Assembly: GCF_021513175.1 (NCBI RefSeq)
Contig: NZ_CP090953.1
Coordinates: forward strand, 1,235,001 to 1,299,000
DNA: 64,000 bases
From: Sphingomonas sp. S2-65
GTDB taxonomy: Bacteria > Pseudomonadota > Alphaproteobacteria > Sphingomonadales > Sphingomonadaceae
Direction of reading: 5' to 3'
Below, in pieces: positions 47,564-56,074 of this stretch (position 1 is the first letter of the stretch; the number at the start of each line of letters is the position of its first letter). The notes beneath the pieces are model-generated. The model made no database searches and was not told the origin of the DNA. It was given only the letters and a program-made list of their open reading frames with translations. The translations under genes were made by a program, and so were the position numbers.

Positions 47564-48046
47564 ATGCGCATAGAATTGAAACAGTTTAGTGACATCGCAC
47601 CACCGGAGCCGTCGCGCAAGCGCCGTGCCGTGCCGCAAGGCGAAGCCGGCCTGACCCTGATCGAGATGCTGATCGTGCTGGTCATCATCGCCGTCGTCGC
47701 GGGGCTGATCACCATGAACGTGATCGGCCGCCCGGACGAGGCGAAGGCGACCACCACCAAGGGCAACATCTCCAGCATCGAAGGCGCGCTGAAGATGTAC
47801 CGCCTCGACAATGGCGATTATCCCACCACCGAACAGGGCCTGAAGGCGCTGGTCGAAAAGCCCAGCGCGCCGCCGGTGCCGGGCAATTGGGCGCAGGGCG
47901 GATATCTCTCCGCGCCGCCGCTCGACGGCTGGGAACGCCCCTATGCCTATAGCTCGGACGGCATGACCTTCACGATCCGCTCGCTCGGCAAGGATGCCAA
48001 GCCCGGCGGCGACGGCGTGAACACCGATCTAGAGGGCAAGGGCTGA
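47564..48046 (+). CDS. gspG: Type II secretion system major pseudopilin GspG
   Basis: A 160-residue major pseudopilin. The leader ends PQGEAG and the mature form starts LTLIEMLIVLVIIAVVAGLI; Leu replaces the usual Phe at +1, while Glu5 is kept. The body has KGNISSIEGALKMYRLDNGD, TTEQGLKALVEKP and the C-terminal LGKDAKPGGDGVNTDL calcium-site region. ATG 47564 is preferred, with a G-rich ribosome site, over ATG 47540. It leads the plus-strand unit gspG-H-I-C-D. Confidence 0.95.
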   Translation: MRIELKQFSDIAPPEPSRKRRAVPQGEAGLTLIEMLIVLVIIAVVAGLITMNVIGRPDEAKATTTKGNISSIEGALKMYRLDNGDYPTTEQGLKALVEKPSAPPVPGNWAQGGYLSAPPLDGWERPYAYSSDGMTFTIRSLGKDAKPGGDGVNTDLEGKG

Positions 48047-48050
48047 TCCC

Positions 48051-48530
48051 ATGCGGCGGGCGGACAGCATCAAGCAAGGGCATGCCGAAGCAGGCATGAC
48101 CCTGATCGAGATGCTGATCGTGCTCGCCATCATCGGCGTCGCGGCGGGTGCAGTGACGCTGGGGATCGGATCGGCCACGCGCGCGCCCACCGTCGAGACC
48201 GAGGCGCGCCGCCTGGCGATGCGCCTTCAGGCGGCGGCCGACGACGCGATGCTGGGCGACCGGATCGTCGCGTTCACGGCCGAGAAGCATGGCTATGGCT
48301 TCGCGACCGTCGGCACCGACGGGCGGATGATCGCGCGCACCGATGACGCGATGGCGTTTCACCGCCTGCCGGCCGGCATCGTCGTGACCCTGAATACCCG
48401 TCCTCCGGTGATGCTGGGCGTCGATGGCGTCGGCCGTCCCCTGGCGGCGATCATCGAGCGCGGCGACCAGCGCTGGCGCGTCACTTATGACGGCCTTACC
48501 GCCAGCGCCGCTCCGGCGCCCGCCGCATGA
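48051..48530 (+). CDS. gspH: Type II secretion system minor pseudopilin GspH
   Basis: A 159-residue pseudopilin with site EAG then MTLIEMLIVLAIIGVAAGAV; the +1 residue is Met. The GspH-type segments ARRLAMRLQAAADDAMLGDR and MAFHRLPAGIVVTLN follow. It begins four bases after the gspG stop and overlaps gspI by four (ATGA). Confidence 0.9.
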   Translation: MRRADSIKQGHAEAGMTLIEMLIVLAIIGVAAGAVTLGIGSATRAPTVETEARRLAMRLQAAADDAMLGDRIVAFTAEKHGYGFATVGTDGRMIARTDDAMAFHRLPAGIVVTLNTRPPVMLGVDGVGRPLAAIIERGDQRWRVTYDGLTASAAPAPAA

Positions 48531-48892
48531 TCAGGCGCGCCGCGGGGGAAGAAGGCTTCTCGCTGATCGAGGCCCTGGTGGCACTGGCGGTACTCGCCAT
48601 CGCGACGGTGGGGCTGATGCGGACGGTCGAGTCGCACATCGACTCGACGCGGGGGCTGGAACGCCGCAGCGCGGCGATGTGGGTCGCCGAGAACCGGCTG
48701 GCCGAACTGGAGGCGCGCGTGACGGGCTCCGGCGACCAAGTCGAGATGCTGGGCCAGCGCTGGCGAGTCGTCGTGGAGCGGCGGCGGACCGACGATCCAG
48801 AAATCGAGCGCGTGCGGATCAACGTCTTTGCGGGCAAGGAGCGCTCGCCTCTTGCATCGCTCGACGGGTTCGTGGACGGTCGCCGCGGATGA
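48527..48892 (+). CDS. gspI: Type II secretion system minor pseudopilin GspI
   Basis: A 121-residue pseudopilin with site EEG then FSLIEALVALAVLAIATVGL and the GspI signature MWVAENRLAELEAR. It belongs to the GspI-J-K tip complex whose other parts are encoded on the minus strand at 39-40.4 kb. Both ends overlap neighbours as ATGA. Confidence 0.93.
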   Translation: MIRRAAGEEGFSLIEALVALAVLAIATVGLMRTVESHIDSTRGLERRSAAMWVAENRLAELEARVTGSGDQVEMLGQRWRVVVERRRTDDPEIERVRINVFAGKERSPLASLDGFVDGRRG

Positions 48893-49683
48893 TTTCCCCC
48901 TTCAGCCTTACTCCTCGCCAGGCGCGCACCCTGCTCGACATACTGACCGGCGCCGTGGTGGTGTCGGTGGCGTTTGCGCTGGCCGGACTTACCTGGCGGA
49001 TCGCCGGCCATGCCGGCACCGGGGCGATCATGGTGCCCGCGGGACGTGCCGGTCCCGCCGTCGCGCCCGACATCGCGCCTGCCCTGGCGCTTGCTCCTTT
49101 CGGCAAAGCCTCGTCCACGCAGGCTGCGCAGGCCACCAGCCTGCCGCTGGAGCTCAAGGGCGTGGTGGCGGCGGTGCCGACGTCGCTTTCCACTGCGTTT
49201 ATCGCAGTGAGCGGCCAGCCTGCGGTGGCATTCCATGTCGGAGAAGCGGTGAACGGCGCGACGATCGAGGCGATCCTGCGCGACCGCGTCATCCTGTCCA
49301 GTGGCGGGCGCAGCGAGTTCCTGGCCTTCCCCGATCCCACCCTCTCGCCCGAACAGCGCGCCGCTGCCGCCGCTGCCCAGCCCGCCCAAGCGCCGGCAGC
49401 GGGCGGCGCGGTGACGCCGGTTCCGTCGGCGCCACCGGCTGCGGGCACCGCGGCGCTGCTCCAGCGGTTCGACGCCAGCCCGGTGAGCGGCGGCTACCGG
49501 ATCGGCGACAACGGTCCGCCGGGCATGGTGCCCGGCGACGTCATCCAGTCGGTCAACGGCACTTCGCTCAGCGACCAGACCGCCGCCAACGCCGCCTTTG
49601 CCGCCGCCCAGGCGAGCGGCTCCGCACAAATCCAGATCCTTCGCGACGGCAAGCGGCTGACGCTGACCGTCCCGCTTCGTTGA
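48889..49683 (+). CDS. gspC: Type II secretion system protein C
   Basis: A 264-residue inner-membrane protein connecting the platform to the secretin. It has one N-terminal helix (LTGAVVVSVAFALAGLTW), an HR domain (LPLELKGVVAAVPTSLSTAF, FHVGEAVNGATIEAILRDRV), a Pro/Ala-rich linker and a C-terminal PDZ domain (GYRIGDNGPPGMVPGDVIQS then VNGTSL). ATG 48889 overlaps the gspI stop. gspD follows 17 nt downstream. Confidence 0.93.
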   Translation: MISPFSLTPRQARTLLDILTGAVVVSVAFALAGLTWRIAGHAGTGAIMVPAGRAGPAVAPDIAPALALAPFGKASSTQAAQATSLPLELKGVVAAVPTSLSTAFIAVSGQPAVAFHVGEAVNGATIEAILRDRVILSSGGRSEFLAFPDPTLSPEQRAAAAAAQPAQAPAAGGAVTPVPSAPPAAGTAALLQRFDASPVSGGYRIGDNGPPGMVPGDVIQSVNGTSLSDQTAANAAFAAAQASGSAQIQILRDGKRLTLTVPLR

Positions 49684-49700
49684 AAAAGAGACCGCACCCC

Positions 49701-51785
49701 GTGTCCAAGCTCCGCTCCACCCTCGCCGCCCTTGCGCTCGCCGGCACCGCGCTGGATGCCATGGCCGCCATCGCGCAGACCGCGGAAACCGAGGCTGCCG
49801 ATGTCGTGATCAACATGCGCGGCGTGGAGATCGCCGATGTCGCCGACCAGATCTCGCGCATCACCGGGCGCACGCTGATCCTGGATCCCGCGGTGAAGGG
49901 CACCGTGACCGTCACCTCCGCCACGCCGCTGACCAAGGCGGGGGTGTGGGAGCTGTTCCAGTCGGTGCTGCGCGCCAATGGCTTTTCGGCGGTGCGTTCG
50001 GGCCGCGCCTGGCGGGTGGTGCCCGCCGCCAACGCAGTGCGCGACGGCGGCGTGCCGAGCCGCGCCGCCGGGGGCCAGGAGCTCGTCACGCGGATGGTGC
50101 GGCTGGCCAACGTGCCTTCCGCCGATGTCGCGCGCGTTGTCCGCCCGTTGGTCGCGACCTTCGGCAGCGTCGAGCCGCTGACTGCACCCAACGCGATCGT
50201 CGTCACCGATTATGCCGACAATGTCCGCCGGGTGGAGGCGATCGCCCGCCAGCTGGACGGCGGCAGCGGCCAGAGCTTCGCCACGATCGCCCTGCGCAAC
50301 GGCAATGCCGGTGACGTGGCCCAGTCGCTTCAGGCGGTGCTCGGCGACGCGCAGAGCGGCACCGGTGCACGCGTCGCGGCGGACGCCCGCAGCAACACGG
50401 TGATCATACGCGGCACCCCGGCGGCGGTGGCCGAGGCGCGGCGCATCGCCCTCTCGCTCGACCAGCCGGGCGGCGCCACGCCGATCACGCGCATGTTCCG
50501 CCTGAACTATGCCGACGCGGAGTCCGTCACCGACGTGCTGCGCGGAGTGCTGGGCCAGGGCGAGAGCGCCGACAATCCCGTCGCGCGCAGCCTGTCGGGG
50601 GGCAATTCGAACCCGTTCATGCGGCAGAACCCGTCGCAGATCCTGTCGGCGCTGCCGAACAGCGCAGCGGCGACCAGCGGCGGCATCGGCGCTGCCGCCG
50701 CCGCCGGTGGGCTGGGTGGCGGATTGGGCGTTCAGGCCCAGCCGCAGATGAGCAGCGAGCCCGGGCAGCGGCCCCAGGGCTTTTCGACCCCCGACCTGAC
50801 GGTGCAGCCCGCGCCCGAGCTGAACGCCGTGGTGGTGCGCGGCACCCCGGCCGCGATAAACTCGATCGAGGGGCTCATAACCGAACTGGACGTGCGGCGG
50901 CCCCAGGTCATCATCGAAGCCGCCATCGCCGAGATCACCGGCGACGACGCCGAAGCGCTGGCGATCCAGCTCGGCACCGCCGGCGCGGCGCTCAACCGTG
51001 ACGGCGTCGGCACTTCGTTCGGCGGCCAGGCCGGCCCCTCGCTCGGCGCCATCCTGACCACGCTCGGCGTGCCCGCCGGGGCGCTGCTGACCGGCGGATT
51101 GTCCGGCAATATCGGCTTTGGCGACAACTTCTCGATCCTGGTGCAGGCGCTGGGCACCTCGACCCGCGCGAACCTGCTGTCGACGCCGCAGATCACGACG
51201 CTGGACAATGTCGTCGGCGAGATCGTCGTCGGCCAGAACGTGCCGTTCGTGACCGGATCGATCCTCACCAACTCCAGCGACGTGAACCCCTATACGACGA
51301 TCGAGCGCAAGGATGTCGGCATCACGCTGCGCATCCTGCCGCGGGTGAATGCCGGCGACACGATCCGGCTTCAGGTCAACCAGGAAGCGTCGTCAATCGC
51401 GAACACCACGGTTTCCGGCGCTTCCGACCTCATCACCAACCGCCGCGCGATCAACACCTCGGTCCTCGCCGACAATGGCGAGACGATCGTGCTGGGCGGC
51501 CTGATCAGCGACGACTACCAGGACACGCGCCAGCAGGTGCCGATCCTGGGCGACATCCCGATCGTCGGCGAGCTGTTCAAGAGCCGGCGCGAACAGCACG
51601 CGAAACGGACGCTGTTCATCTTCCTCAAGCCAACGATCCTGCGCGACGCGGGCGATGCGTCGGCGGCGACCAAGGACCGCTACAACCGCCTGCGTGCAGA
51701 CGAGCTGGCGAATAATCGCCGCTCCAGCCTGCTGCTCGCGCCGCCCACTCCGCGGCTGACGGTGGAGATTGACGGAATCTACTGA
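49701..51785 (+). CDS. gspD: Type II secretion system secretin GspD
   Basis: A 694-residue outer-membrane secretin. A signal peptide (STLAALALAGTALDAMAAIA) precedes the N0 domain (VVINMRGVEIADVADQISRI), three N1-N3 KH-like domains, and the secretin core with NLLSTPQITTLDN, VGQNVPFVTGS, VGITLRILPRVN and VPILGDIPIVGELFKSR. The start is GTG 49701. A long Gly/Ala-rich loop (about residues 310-370) lies within N3. The gene ends nine bases before the convergent GspC-like gene. Confidence 0.97.
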   Translation: MSKLRSTLAALALAGTALDAMAAIAQTAETEAADVVINMRGVEIADVADQISRITGRTLILDPAVKGTVTVTSATPLTKAGVWELFQSVLRANGFSAVRSGRAWRVVPAANAVRDGGVPSRAAGGQELVTRMVRLANVPSADVARVVRPLVATFGSVEPLTAPNAIVVTDYADNVRRVEAIARQLDGGSGQSFATIALRNGNAGDVAQSLQAVLGDAQSGTGARVAADARSNTVIIRGTPAAVAEARRIALSLDQPGGATPITRMFRLNYADAESVTDVLRGVLGQGESADNPVARSLSGGNSNPFMRQNPSQILSALPNSAAATSGGIGAAAAAGGLGGGLGVQAQPQMSSEPGQRPQGFSTPDLTVQPAPELNAVVVRGTPAAINSIEGLITELDVRRPQVIIEAAIAEITGDDAEALAIQLGTAGAALNRDGVGTSFGGQAGPSLGAILTTLGVPAGALLTGGLSGNIGFGDNFSILVQALGTSTRANLLSTPQITTLDNVVGEIVVGQNVPFVTGSILTNSSDVNPYTTIERKDVGITLRILPRVNAGDTIRLQVNQEASSIANTTVSGASDLITNRRAINTSVLADNGETIVLGGLISDDYQDTRQQVPILGDIPIVGELFKSRREQHAKRTLFIFLKPTILRDAGDASAATKDRYNRLRADELANNRRSSLLLAPPTPRLTVEIDGIY

Positions 51786-51793
51786 GCGCGGGC

Positions 51794-52210
51794 TCAGCCG
51801 GCCGGCAAGGGCACGCGGACGCGCTGCGCGCCGCGGGTGAAGAAAGCGGCGTCGATCGCGAGCGCGGCGAGTTGCCAGCCATCGACGCTTTCCCCGATCT
51901 GGAGCGTGCGGGTGGCGCCGTCCGCCCCGCGCACCAGCGCCACTGCGTCGTCACCAAGCCGGCCGACCACGCCGACCAGCGCGGGCGCGTCGCCGGGCAA
52001 GGCCGCCTCTGCCTGATCGACGGGCGCGGTGAACAGCGCGCGCTCATACACCGGACCAAGCGCGGGCTGGTCGCGCACCTCCAGCGGCGGCGGGACGTCT
52101 TGCCCGCCCCCTGCCCCGGAGCGCGTGTGGGGAATCAGCAACAGCGCCGGCATCAGCACGGCGAAGGCTCCCGCGCCGGCGGCGGCCCACCAGCGGCGAG
52201 GAATGGTCAC
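51794..52210 (-). CDS. GspC/PilP-like HR-domain protein of a second secretion platform
   Basis: A 138-residue protein with one N-terminal helix (WWAAAGAGAFAVLMPALLLI) and a periplasmic domain ALVGVVGRLGDDAVALVRGA followed by TLQIGESVDGWQLAALAIDA, the pattern of the homology region of GspC and of PilP. It has no PDZ domain. The start is GTG 52210, overlapping the upstream GspM-like stop as GTGA. It is the last gene of a three-gene unit and is convergent with gspD. The family call rests on pattern and context, not on a clear signature. Confidence 0.7.
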   Translation of the reverse strand: MTIPRRWWAAAGAGAFAVLMPALLLIPHTRSGAGGGQDVPPPLEVRDQPALGPVYERALFTAPVDQAEAALPGDAPALVGVVGRLGDDAVALVRGADGATRTLQIGESVDGWQLAALAIDAAFFTRGAQRVRVPLPAG

Positions 52211-52671
52211 TGCCACGGCGCCAGCACCTCGCCCGTCAGGCGCACGCCGCCGCCGGCGATCGGCTCGACGCGCCAGGAGCGCAGCCGCATCACCGGGCGC
52301 TGCCGCTCCAGCGCGTCGGCGAATGCCAACACCGCCTTTTCGGCGCCGGACACCCGCAGCCGGACCGCCGCCGAGCCGTGCGGCATCGGCACCGCGCCGA
52401 CCGTCTCGACCAGCACTCCGCCGGCCTTAGACAAGCCGGCGATCCGCGCGAAGATCGCGGCGCGGGCCGCTGCTTCGTCCGGAGCCTCGACCACGAGGCC
52501 CGACTTCAGAAGCGGCGCGGGCGTCTCCGGGCGGCGGGCGTCGTCGGCCAAGCGGGCGTGCACCGTCCGCGCAGCATCCAGCTTGCCCACCGCGTCCGCG
52601 GTGAAGGGACTGAGAACGAGCAGCGAGGCGACACCGCCGGCCATGCCCCAGGCGAGAGGTGGCCCCTTCAT
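52207..52671 (-). CDS. GspM-b-like protein (second copy)
   Basis: A 154-residue bitopic protein: helix WGMAGGVASLLVLSPFTADA, a helical stalk, and a ferredoxin-like domain (FARIAGLSKAGGVLVETVGA, VRLRVSGAEKAVLAFADALE, LRSWRVEPIAGGGVRLTGEV) matching the T2SSM_b subtype. It differs from the gspM product at 45927-46424. ATG 52671 overlaps the upstream stop as ATGA. Its neighbours are a PilN-like and a GspC-like gene, so it belongs to an additional platform. Confidence 0.75.
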   Translation of the reverse strand: MKGPPLAWGMAGGVASLLVLSPFTADAVGKLDAARTVHARLADDARRPETPAPLLKSGLVVEAPDEAAARAAIFARIAGLSKAGGVLVETVGAVPMPHGSAAVRLRVSGAEKAVLAFADALERQRPVMRLRSWRVEPIAGGGVRLTGEVLAPWQ

Positions 52672-53207
52672 TCCGCTTCTCCGCGCCACGACACGATCAT
52701 CGCCGCGTCGCCGCGCCGCTGGCCAATTTCGCGCAGGCCGGCAAAGCCAGGCGCGCGCCGCAGCGCGCTGCGCAGCGCGTCCGGATCGGGCGCGCGCACG
52801 TCGAGCTGCAGCACGCCCTCCGCGTTGCGCTCGGCGCGCGCCAGGCTCGCCTCCTTGGGAAGCGCGCCGGCCAGGGCGTCCAGGGTGGCGGTCAGGGTCG
52901 GCCGGGCGATCACCGAGGCGAGCCGGTCGCGCGTGCGTTCGGCTTCGGCATGGCGGGCGGTTCGGGGCGCGAGCTGCGCCTCGAGTAGCGCGGCCTGCCC
53001 GCGCTCGCGGTCCGTCAGCAGCTTCGCGCCGGCCAGGGTCAGCGCGGGCCCAAGCGCGATCAGCCCGGCGACGAGCATCGCCTCGCGCCATCGCGGCGGC
53101 GGCGGGGTATCTGGGGAAGGCCGCCGGCGGATACGAAGGATGCGGGCCGCTAGGCTTTCGCCCCGTGGCGGTACGAGATCGTCCCTGTCAGGCTCACCGG
53201 CTTTCAT
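52668..53207 (-). CDS. PilN/GspL C-terminal-like protein (second copy)
   Basis: A 179-residue protein with a short cytoplasmic tail, one transmembrane helix (residues 43-62), a predicted coiled coil (LLEAQLAPRTARHAEAERTR) and a ferredoxin-like domain (GVLQLDVRAPDPDALRSALR). This is the layout of PilN and of the periplasmic half of GspL; the actin-like ATPase-binding half is absent. ATG 53207 is used; a GTG at 53252 would enter the putative Pho box. It leads the unit divergent from phoX. Confidence 0.7.
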   Translation of the reverse strand: MKAGEPDRDDLVPPRGESLAARILRIRRRPSPDTPPPPRWREAMLVAGLIALGPALTLAGAKLLTDRERGQAALLEAQLAPRTARHAEAERTRDRLASVIARPTLTATLDALAGALPKEASLARAERNAEGVLQLDVRAPDPDALRSALRRAPGFAGLREIGQRRGDAAMIVSWRGEAE

Positions 53208-53245
53208 CGAATCGCCGCTTACGCGCTGTGGCGCCCCGGAGCAAA

Positions 53246-53274
53246 GCGTCACATTATCGTCGCCGAAGAGTCAC
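53246..53274 (+). promoter_or_regulatory. Putative Pho box (three half-sites)
   Basis: GCGTCAC (53246-53252), TCGTCGC (53257-53263) and GAGTCAC (53268-53274) repeat with an exact 11-nt period. The PhoB consensus is a 7-bp CTGTCAT/C unit plus a 4-bp AT-rich spacer, also an 11-nt repeat; each unit here matches four or five of the seven positions. It lies 99 nt upstream of the PhoX gene and 39 nt upstream of the divergent secretion-platform unit. Confidence 0.6.
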
Positions 53275-53372
53275 CGGTTAGCCGCCGCTCTCTCATCACA
53301 CTGTAAACGAGCCCTTCCAAGAGCAAGGCAGACCGGGTCGCGATTGGCCCGGCGTCCTGGGGGACTCATTCC

Positions 53373-55856
53373 ATGAACGACCTGACCGAGACGCCCTTCG
53401 GCTATTCCGATGGCGACGTCGACACCAACACCAGCTCGGCCATCACCTTGAACGAACTGGCGGACCAGCGCCTTTCGCGGCGCCAGACGCTGCGTGGCGG
53501 CTCGGCCATCGTCGCCGCGACGCTGGGCGGATCGGTCCTGGCGGCATGCGACTCGAACGACGACCGCCCGGACGGGCCCAGCGCCCCCACGGTGAACGCC
53601 GGCGCCGCGACCACCACTTCGGCAGGCCGCATGGTCACGCTGAACGGCAGCGCGGAAGGTGCGACCGCTTATTCCTGGACTCAAGTCTCGGGTCCGACCG
53701 TGACGATCGAGAACCCGAACAGCGCGAAGGCCTCGTTCATGGCGCCGGCAGTGTCGGCGGCGACGACGTTCACCTTCCAGCTCGCCGCTGCGGGTGGGTC
53801 GAACGCGGCGACCGCGACCACCACCGTCACGGTGAACCCGGCAGTGCTCGGCTTCGCGGCGGTTGCCAAGAACAAGCTGGACGTGGTGAGCGTCCCCGAG
53901 GGCTATACGGTCCAGGTGATCAACCGCACGGGTGATCCGATCGGTGCCAACGTGCCCGCGTACAAGAACGACGGCACCGACACCAACTTCGCCCAGCGCA
54001 TCGGCGATCACGGCGACGCGCTGTACTGGTACGGCCTGGCTGCGACCGGCACTGCGCGTGACGCGGCGAACTCGGCGCGTGGCCTGCTCGTGCAGAACCA
54101 CGAAAACATCAACCAGCAGTACCTTCACCCGAACGGCGCGACCAGCAACGGCGGCATCCGCCCCGAAGCCGAGGCGATCAAGGAGATCGAGTGCCACGGC
54201 GTGAGCGTCACGGAAGTAAGCCAGAACGCCGCCCGTGCCTGGAGCGTGAACCAGGCCAGCAGCCTCAACCGCCGCATCACCCCAAGCACGCCGATGGTGT
54301 TCAACGGCCCGGTCAAGGGTTCGGACCTGATCAAGACCGCCCATTCGGCCGACGGCACCACGGGCCGCGGCACGATCAACAATTGCGCCAACGGCACCAC
54401 GCCATGGGGCACGGCGATAACCTGCGAAGAGAATTGGGCCGGCTATTTCCGCCGCCCGCTCGCCGACATCGCAGGCCGCACGGCGAAGGAAATCACTGCG
54501 CTGAACCGCTATGGCGTGACCGGAAACGGCAATTTCAGCTGGTCCACGGTCGTGCCGGCAGATGCCACGAACACGCTCTTCCGCCGCTGGAACGCCACCG
54601 TGTCGGGTGCGTCGGCGACCGCGGACTTCCGCAACGAACCCAACCAGTTCGGCTGGATCGTCGAGATCGATCCGTACAGCCCGGGCTCGACCCCGCGCAA
54701 GCGCACCGCGCTGGGCCGCATGGGCCATGAGGGCTGCTGGCCGGGCGCATTCGTCGCCGGCAAGAAGCCTGCATGGTATATGGGCGACGACGCCACGAAC
54801 GAATATATGTACAAGTTCGTGTCGGATACCGCCTGGGTCGCCGCGGATGCGACCGCGACCGACCGGCTGGCCACCGGCGACAAGTATCTGGACAAGGGTA
54901 CGCTCTACGTCGCCCGCTTCAACGCCGATGGTACCGGCCAGTGGCTGCCACTGGTGTTCGGGCAGAACGGCCTCACCGCGACCAGCACCGTCTATCCGTT
55001 CGCGGATCAGGCCGACGTGCTGGTCAACACCCGCCTTGCCGCCGACGTTCTTGGCGCCACGCCGATGGACCGTCCGGAATGGACCGCCGTCAATCCGGTT
55101 ACCGGCGACGTGTATCTGACGCTCACCAACAACGGCAATCGCGTCACGACGGCCGACACGCCGTCCGCCAGCCAGCGCCGTACCGATGCCGCCAACCCGC
55201 GCGTCTACATCGATCCGCCCAGCACCTCGCGCGGCAACCGCAATGGCCATATCGTCCGTCTCAAGGAGACCGGCAACAGCACTGACGCGACCAGCTTCAC
55301 CTGGGACATCTACCTGTTCGGCGCCGGCGCCGATCTGGACGCGGCGAACATCAATGTGTCGGGCCTGACCGCGGATCAGGATTTCTCGAGCCCGGACGGC
55401 CTGTATTTCAGCCGCTCCACCAACGCAGCCGGCCAAGTGAAGCCGCTGCTCTGGTTCCAGACCGATGACAGCGCCTATACCGACGTCACCAACTGCATGA
55501 TGCTCGCCGCGCTTCCGGGCACGGTGGGCGATGGCGGCGCGCGCACCATCACCAACAGCAACGCCGCCGGGGTGACGTCGACGCAGGCGACACGCGTCGG
55601 GGCGGCCCCTTCCGCCGCGACGCTGAAGCGCTTCCTCGTGGGCCCGGTGGAGTGCGAGATCACCGGCATCGACACCACGCCGGACGGCCGCACGATCTTC
55701 GTCGGCATCCAGCATCCCGGCGAGAACGGCACCCCCGCGGCGCCGAGCAGCCACTGGCCCGACAGCCAGGCGACCGGCACCGCCGGCGCGACGATCCGCC
55801 CGCGCTCCGCAGTGGTCGTGATCAGCAAGACCGATGGTGGTGTCGTCGGGCTCTAA
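53373..55856 (+). CDS. PhoX-family phosphatase (DUF839) with N-terminal PKD-like domain
   Basis: An 827-residue exported enzyme expected to release phosphate from organic phosphoesters. The N-terminus has SRRQTLRGG (residues 35-43), a Tat signal, and then LAAC with Cys59, a possible lipobox. Residues about 72-155 form a PKD/K319-like beta domain (YSWTQVSGPTVTIENPNSAK). The PhoX/DUF839 core follows: LLVQNHENINQQYLHPNG, VNQASSLNRRITPSTPM, WAGYF, FGWIVEIDPYSPGSTPRKRT, GRMGHEGC, LYFSRST and ITGIDTTPDGRTIFVGIQHP. These segments hold the Fe/Ca ligands of the family. It stands alone between a putative Pho box and a strong terminator. Confidence 0.9.
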   Translation: MNDLTETPFGYSDGDVDTNTSSAITLNELADQRLSRRQTLRGGSAIVAATLGGSVLAACDSNDDRPDGPSAPTVNAGAATTTSAGRMVTLNGSAEGATAYSWTQVSGPTVTIENPNSAKASFMAPAVSAATTFTFQLAAAGGSNAATATTTVTVNPAVLGFAAVAKNKLDVVSVPEGYTVQVINRTGDPIGANVPAYKNDGTDTNFAQRIGDHGDALYWYGLAATGTARDAANSARGLLVQNHENINQQYLHPNGATSNGGIRPEAEAIKEIECHGVSVTEVSQNAARAWSVNQASSLNRRITPSTPMVFNGPVKGSDLIKTAHSADGTTGRGTINNCANGTTPWGTAITCEENWAGYFRRPLADIAGRTAKEITALNRYGVTGNGNFSWSTVVPADATNTLFRRWNATVSGASATADFRNEPNQFGWIVEIDPYSPGSTPRKRTALGRMGHEGCWPGAFVAGKKPAWYMGDDATNEYMYKFVSDTAWVAADATATDRLATGDKYLDKGTLYVARFNADGTGQWLPLVFGQNGLTATSTVYPFADQADVLVNTRLAADVLGATPMDRPEWTAVNPVTGDVYLTLTNNGNRVTTADTPSASQRRTDAANPRVYIDPPSTSRGNRNGHIVRLKETGNSTDATSFTWDIYLFGAGADLDAANINVSGLTADQDFSSPDGLYFSRSTNAAGQVKPLLWFQTDDSAYTDVTNCMMLAALPGTVGDGGARTITNSNAAGVTSTQATRVGAAPSAATLKRFLVGPVECEITGIDTTPDGRTIFVGIQHPGENGTPAAPSSHWPDSQATGTAGATIRPRSAVVVISKTDGGVVGL

Positions 55857-55879
55857 GGCCCGGTACAGCGCGAACGAAG

Positions 55880-55916
55880 AAGGGGAGGTTCCGATCGGAA
55901 CCTCCCCTTTTCTTTT
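55880..55916 (+). terminator. Rho-independent terminator of phoX
   Basis: A perfect stem AAGGGGAGGTTCC / GGAACCTCCCCTT around GATC, followed by TTCTTTT, 23 bases after the TAA of the PhoX gene. It is one of the clearest terminators in the window. Confidence 0.92.
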
Positions 55917-55966
55917 CCTGTCTCCTGACAGGGCGGCGAAGCCTCAAGGGAGGAGCGCCCACCCTC

Positions 55967-56000
55967 GTCACCCCGGCCTTGAACCGGGGTCACGCTTCTT
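55967..56000. repeat. REP-like half element
   Basis: GTCACCCCGGCCTTGAACCG and the following GGGTCACGCTTCTT match one arm of the element at 15693-15772 with few changes, including the GCTTCTT tail. It forms a short hairpin (CCCCGG..CCGGGG) and sits between the phoX terminator and a convergent lipoprotein gene. Confidence 0.65.
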
Positions 56001-56074
56001 CTTCCTCACTCCCAACACGCCCGTGAACGCAGTGCCGTCAGCAGCCCCCGCCCAAGCCCGACGTGACGGAATCC

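Noticed and set aside
53271..55754. 827-codon minus-strand open frame antisense to phoX
   Set aside because: Its sequence matches no family, while the plus strand has a full PhoX protein with signal peptide and terminator.
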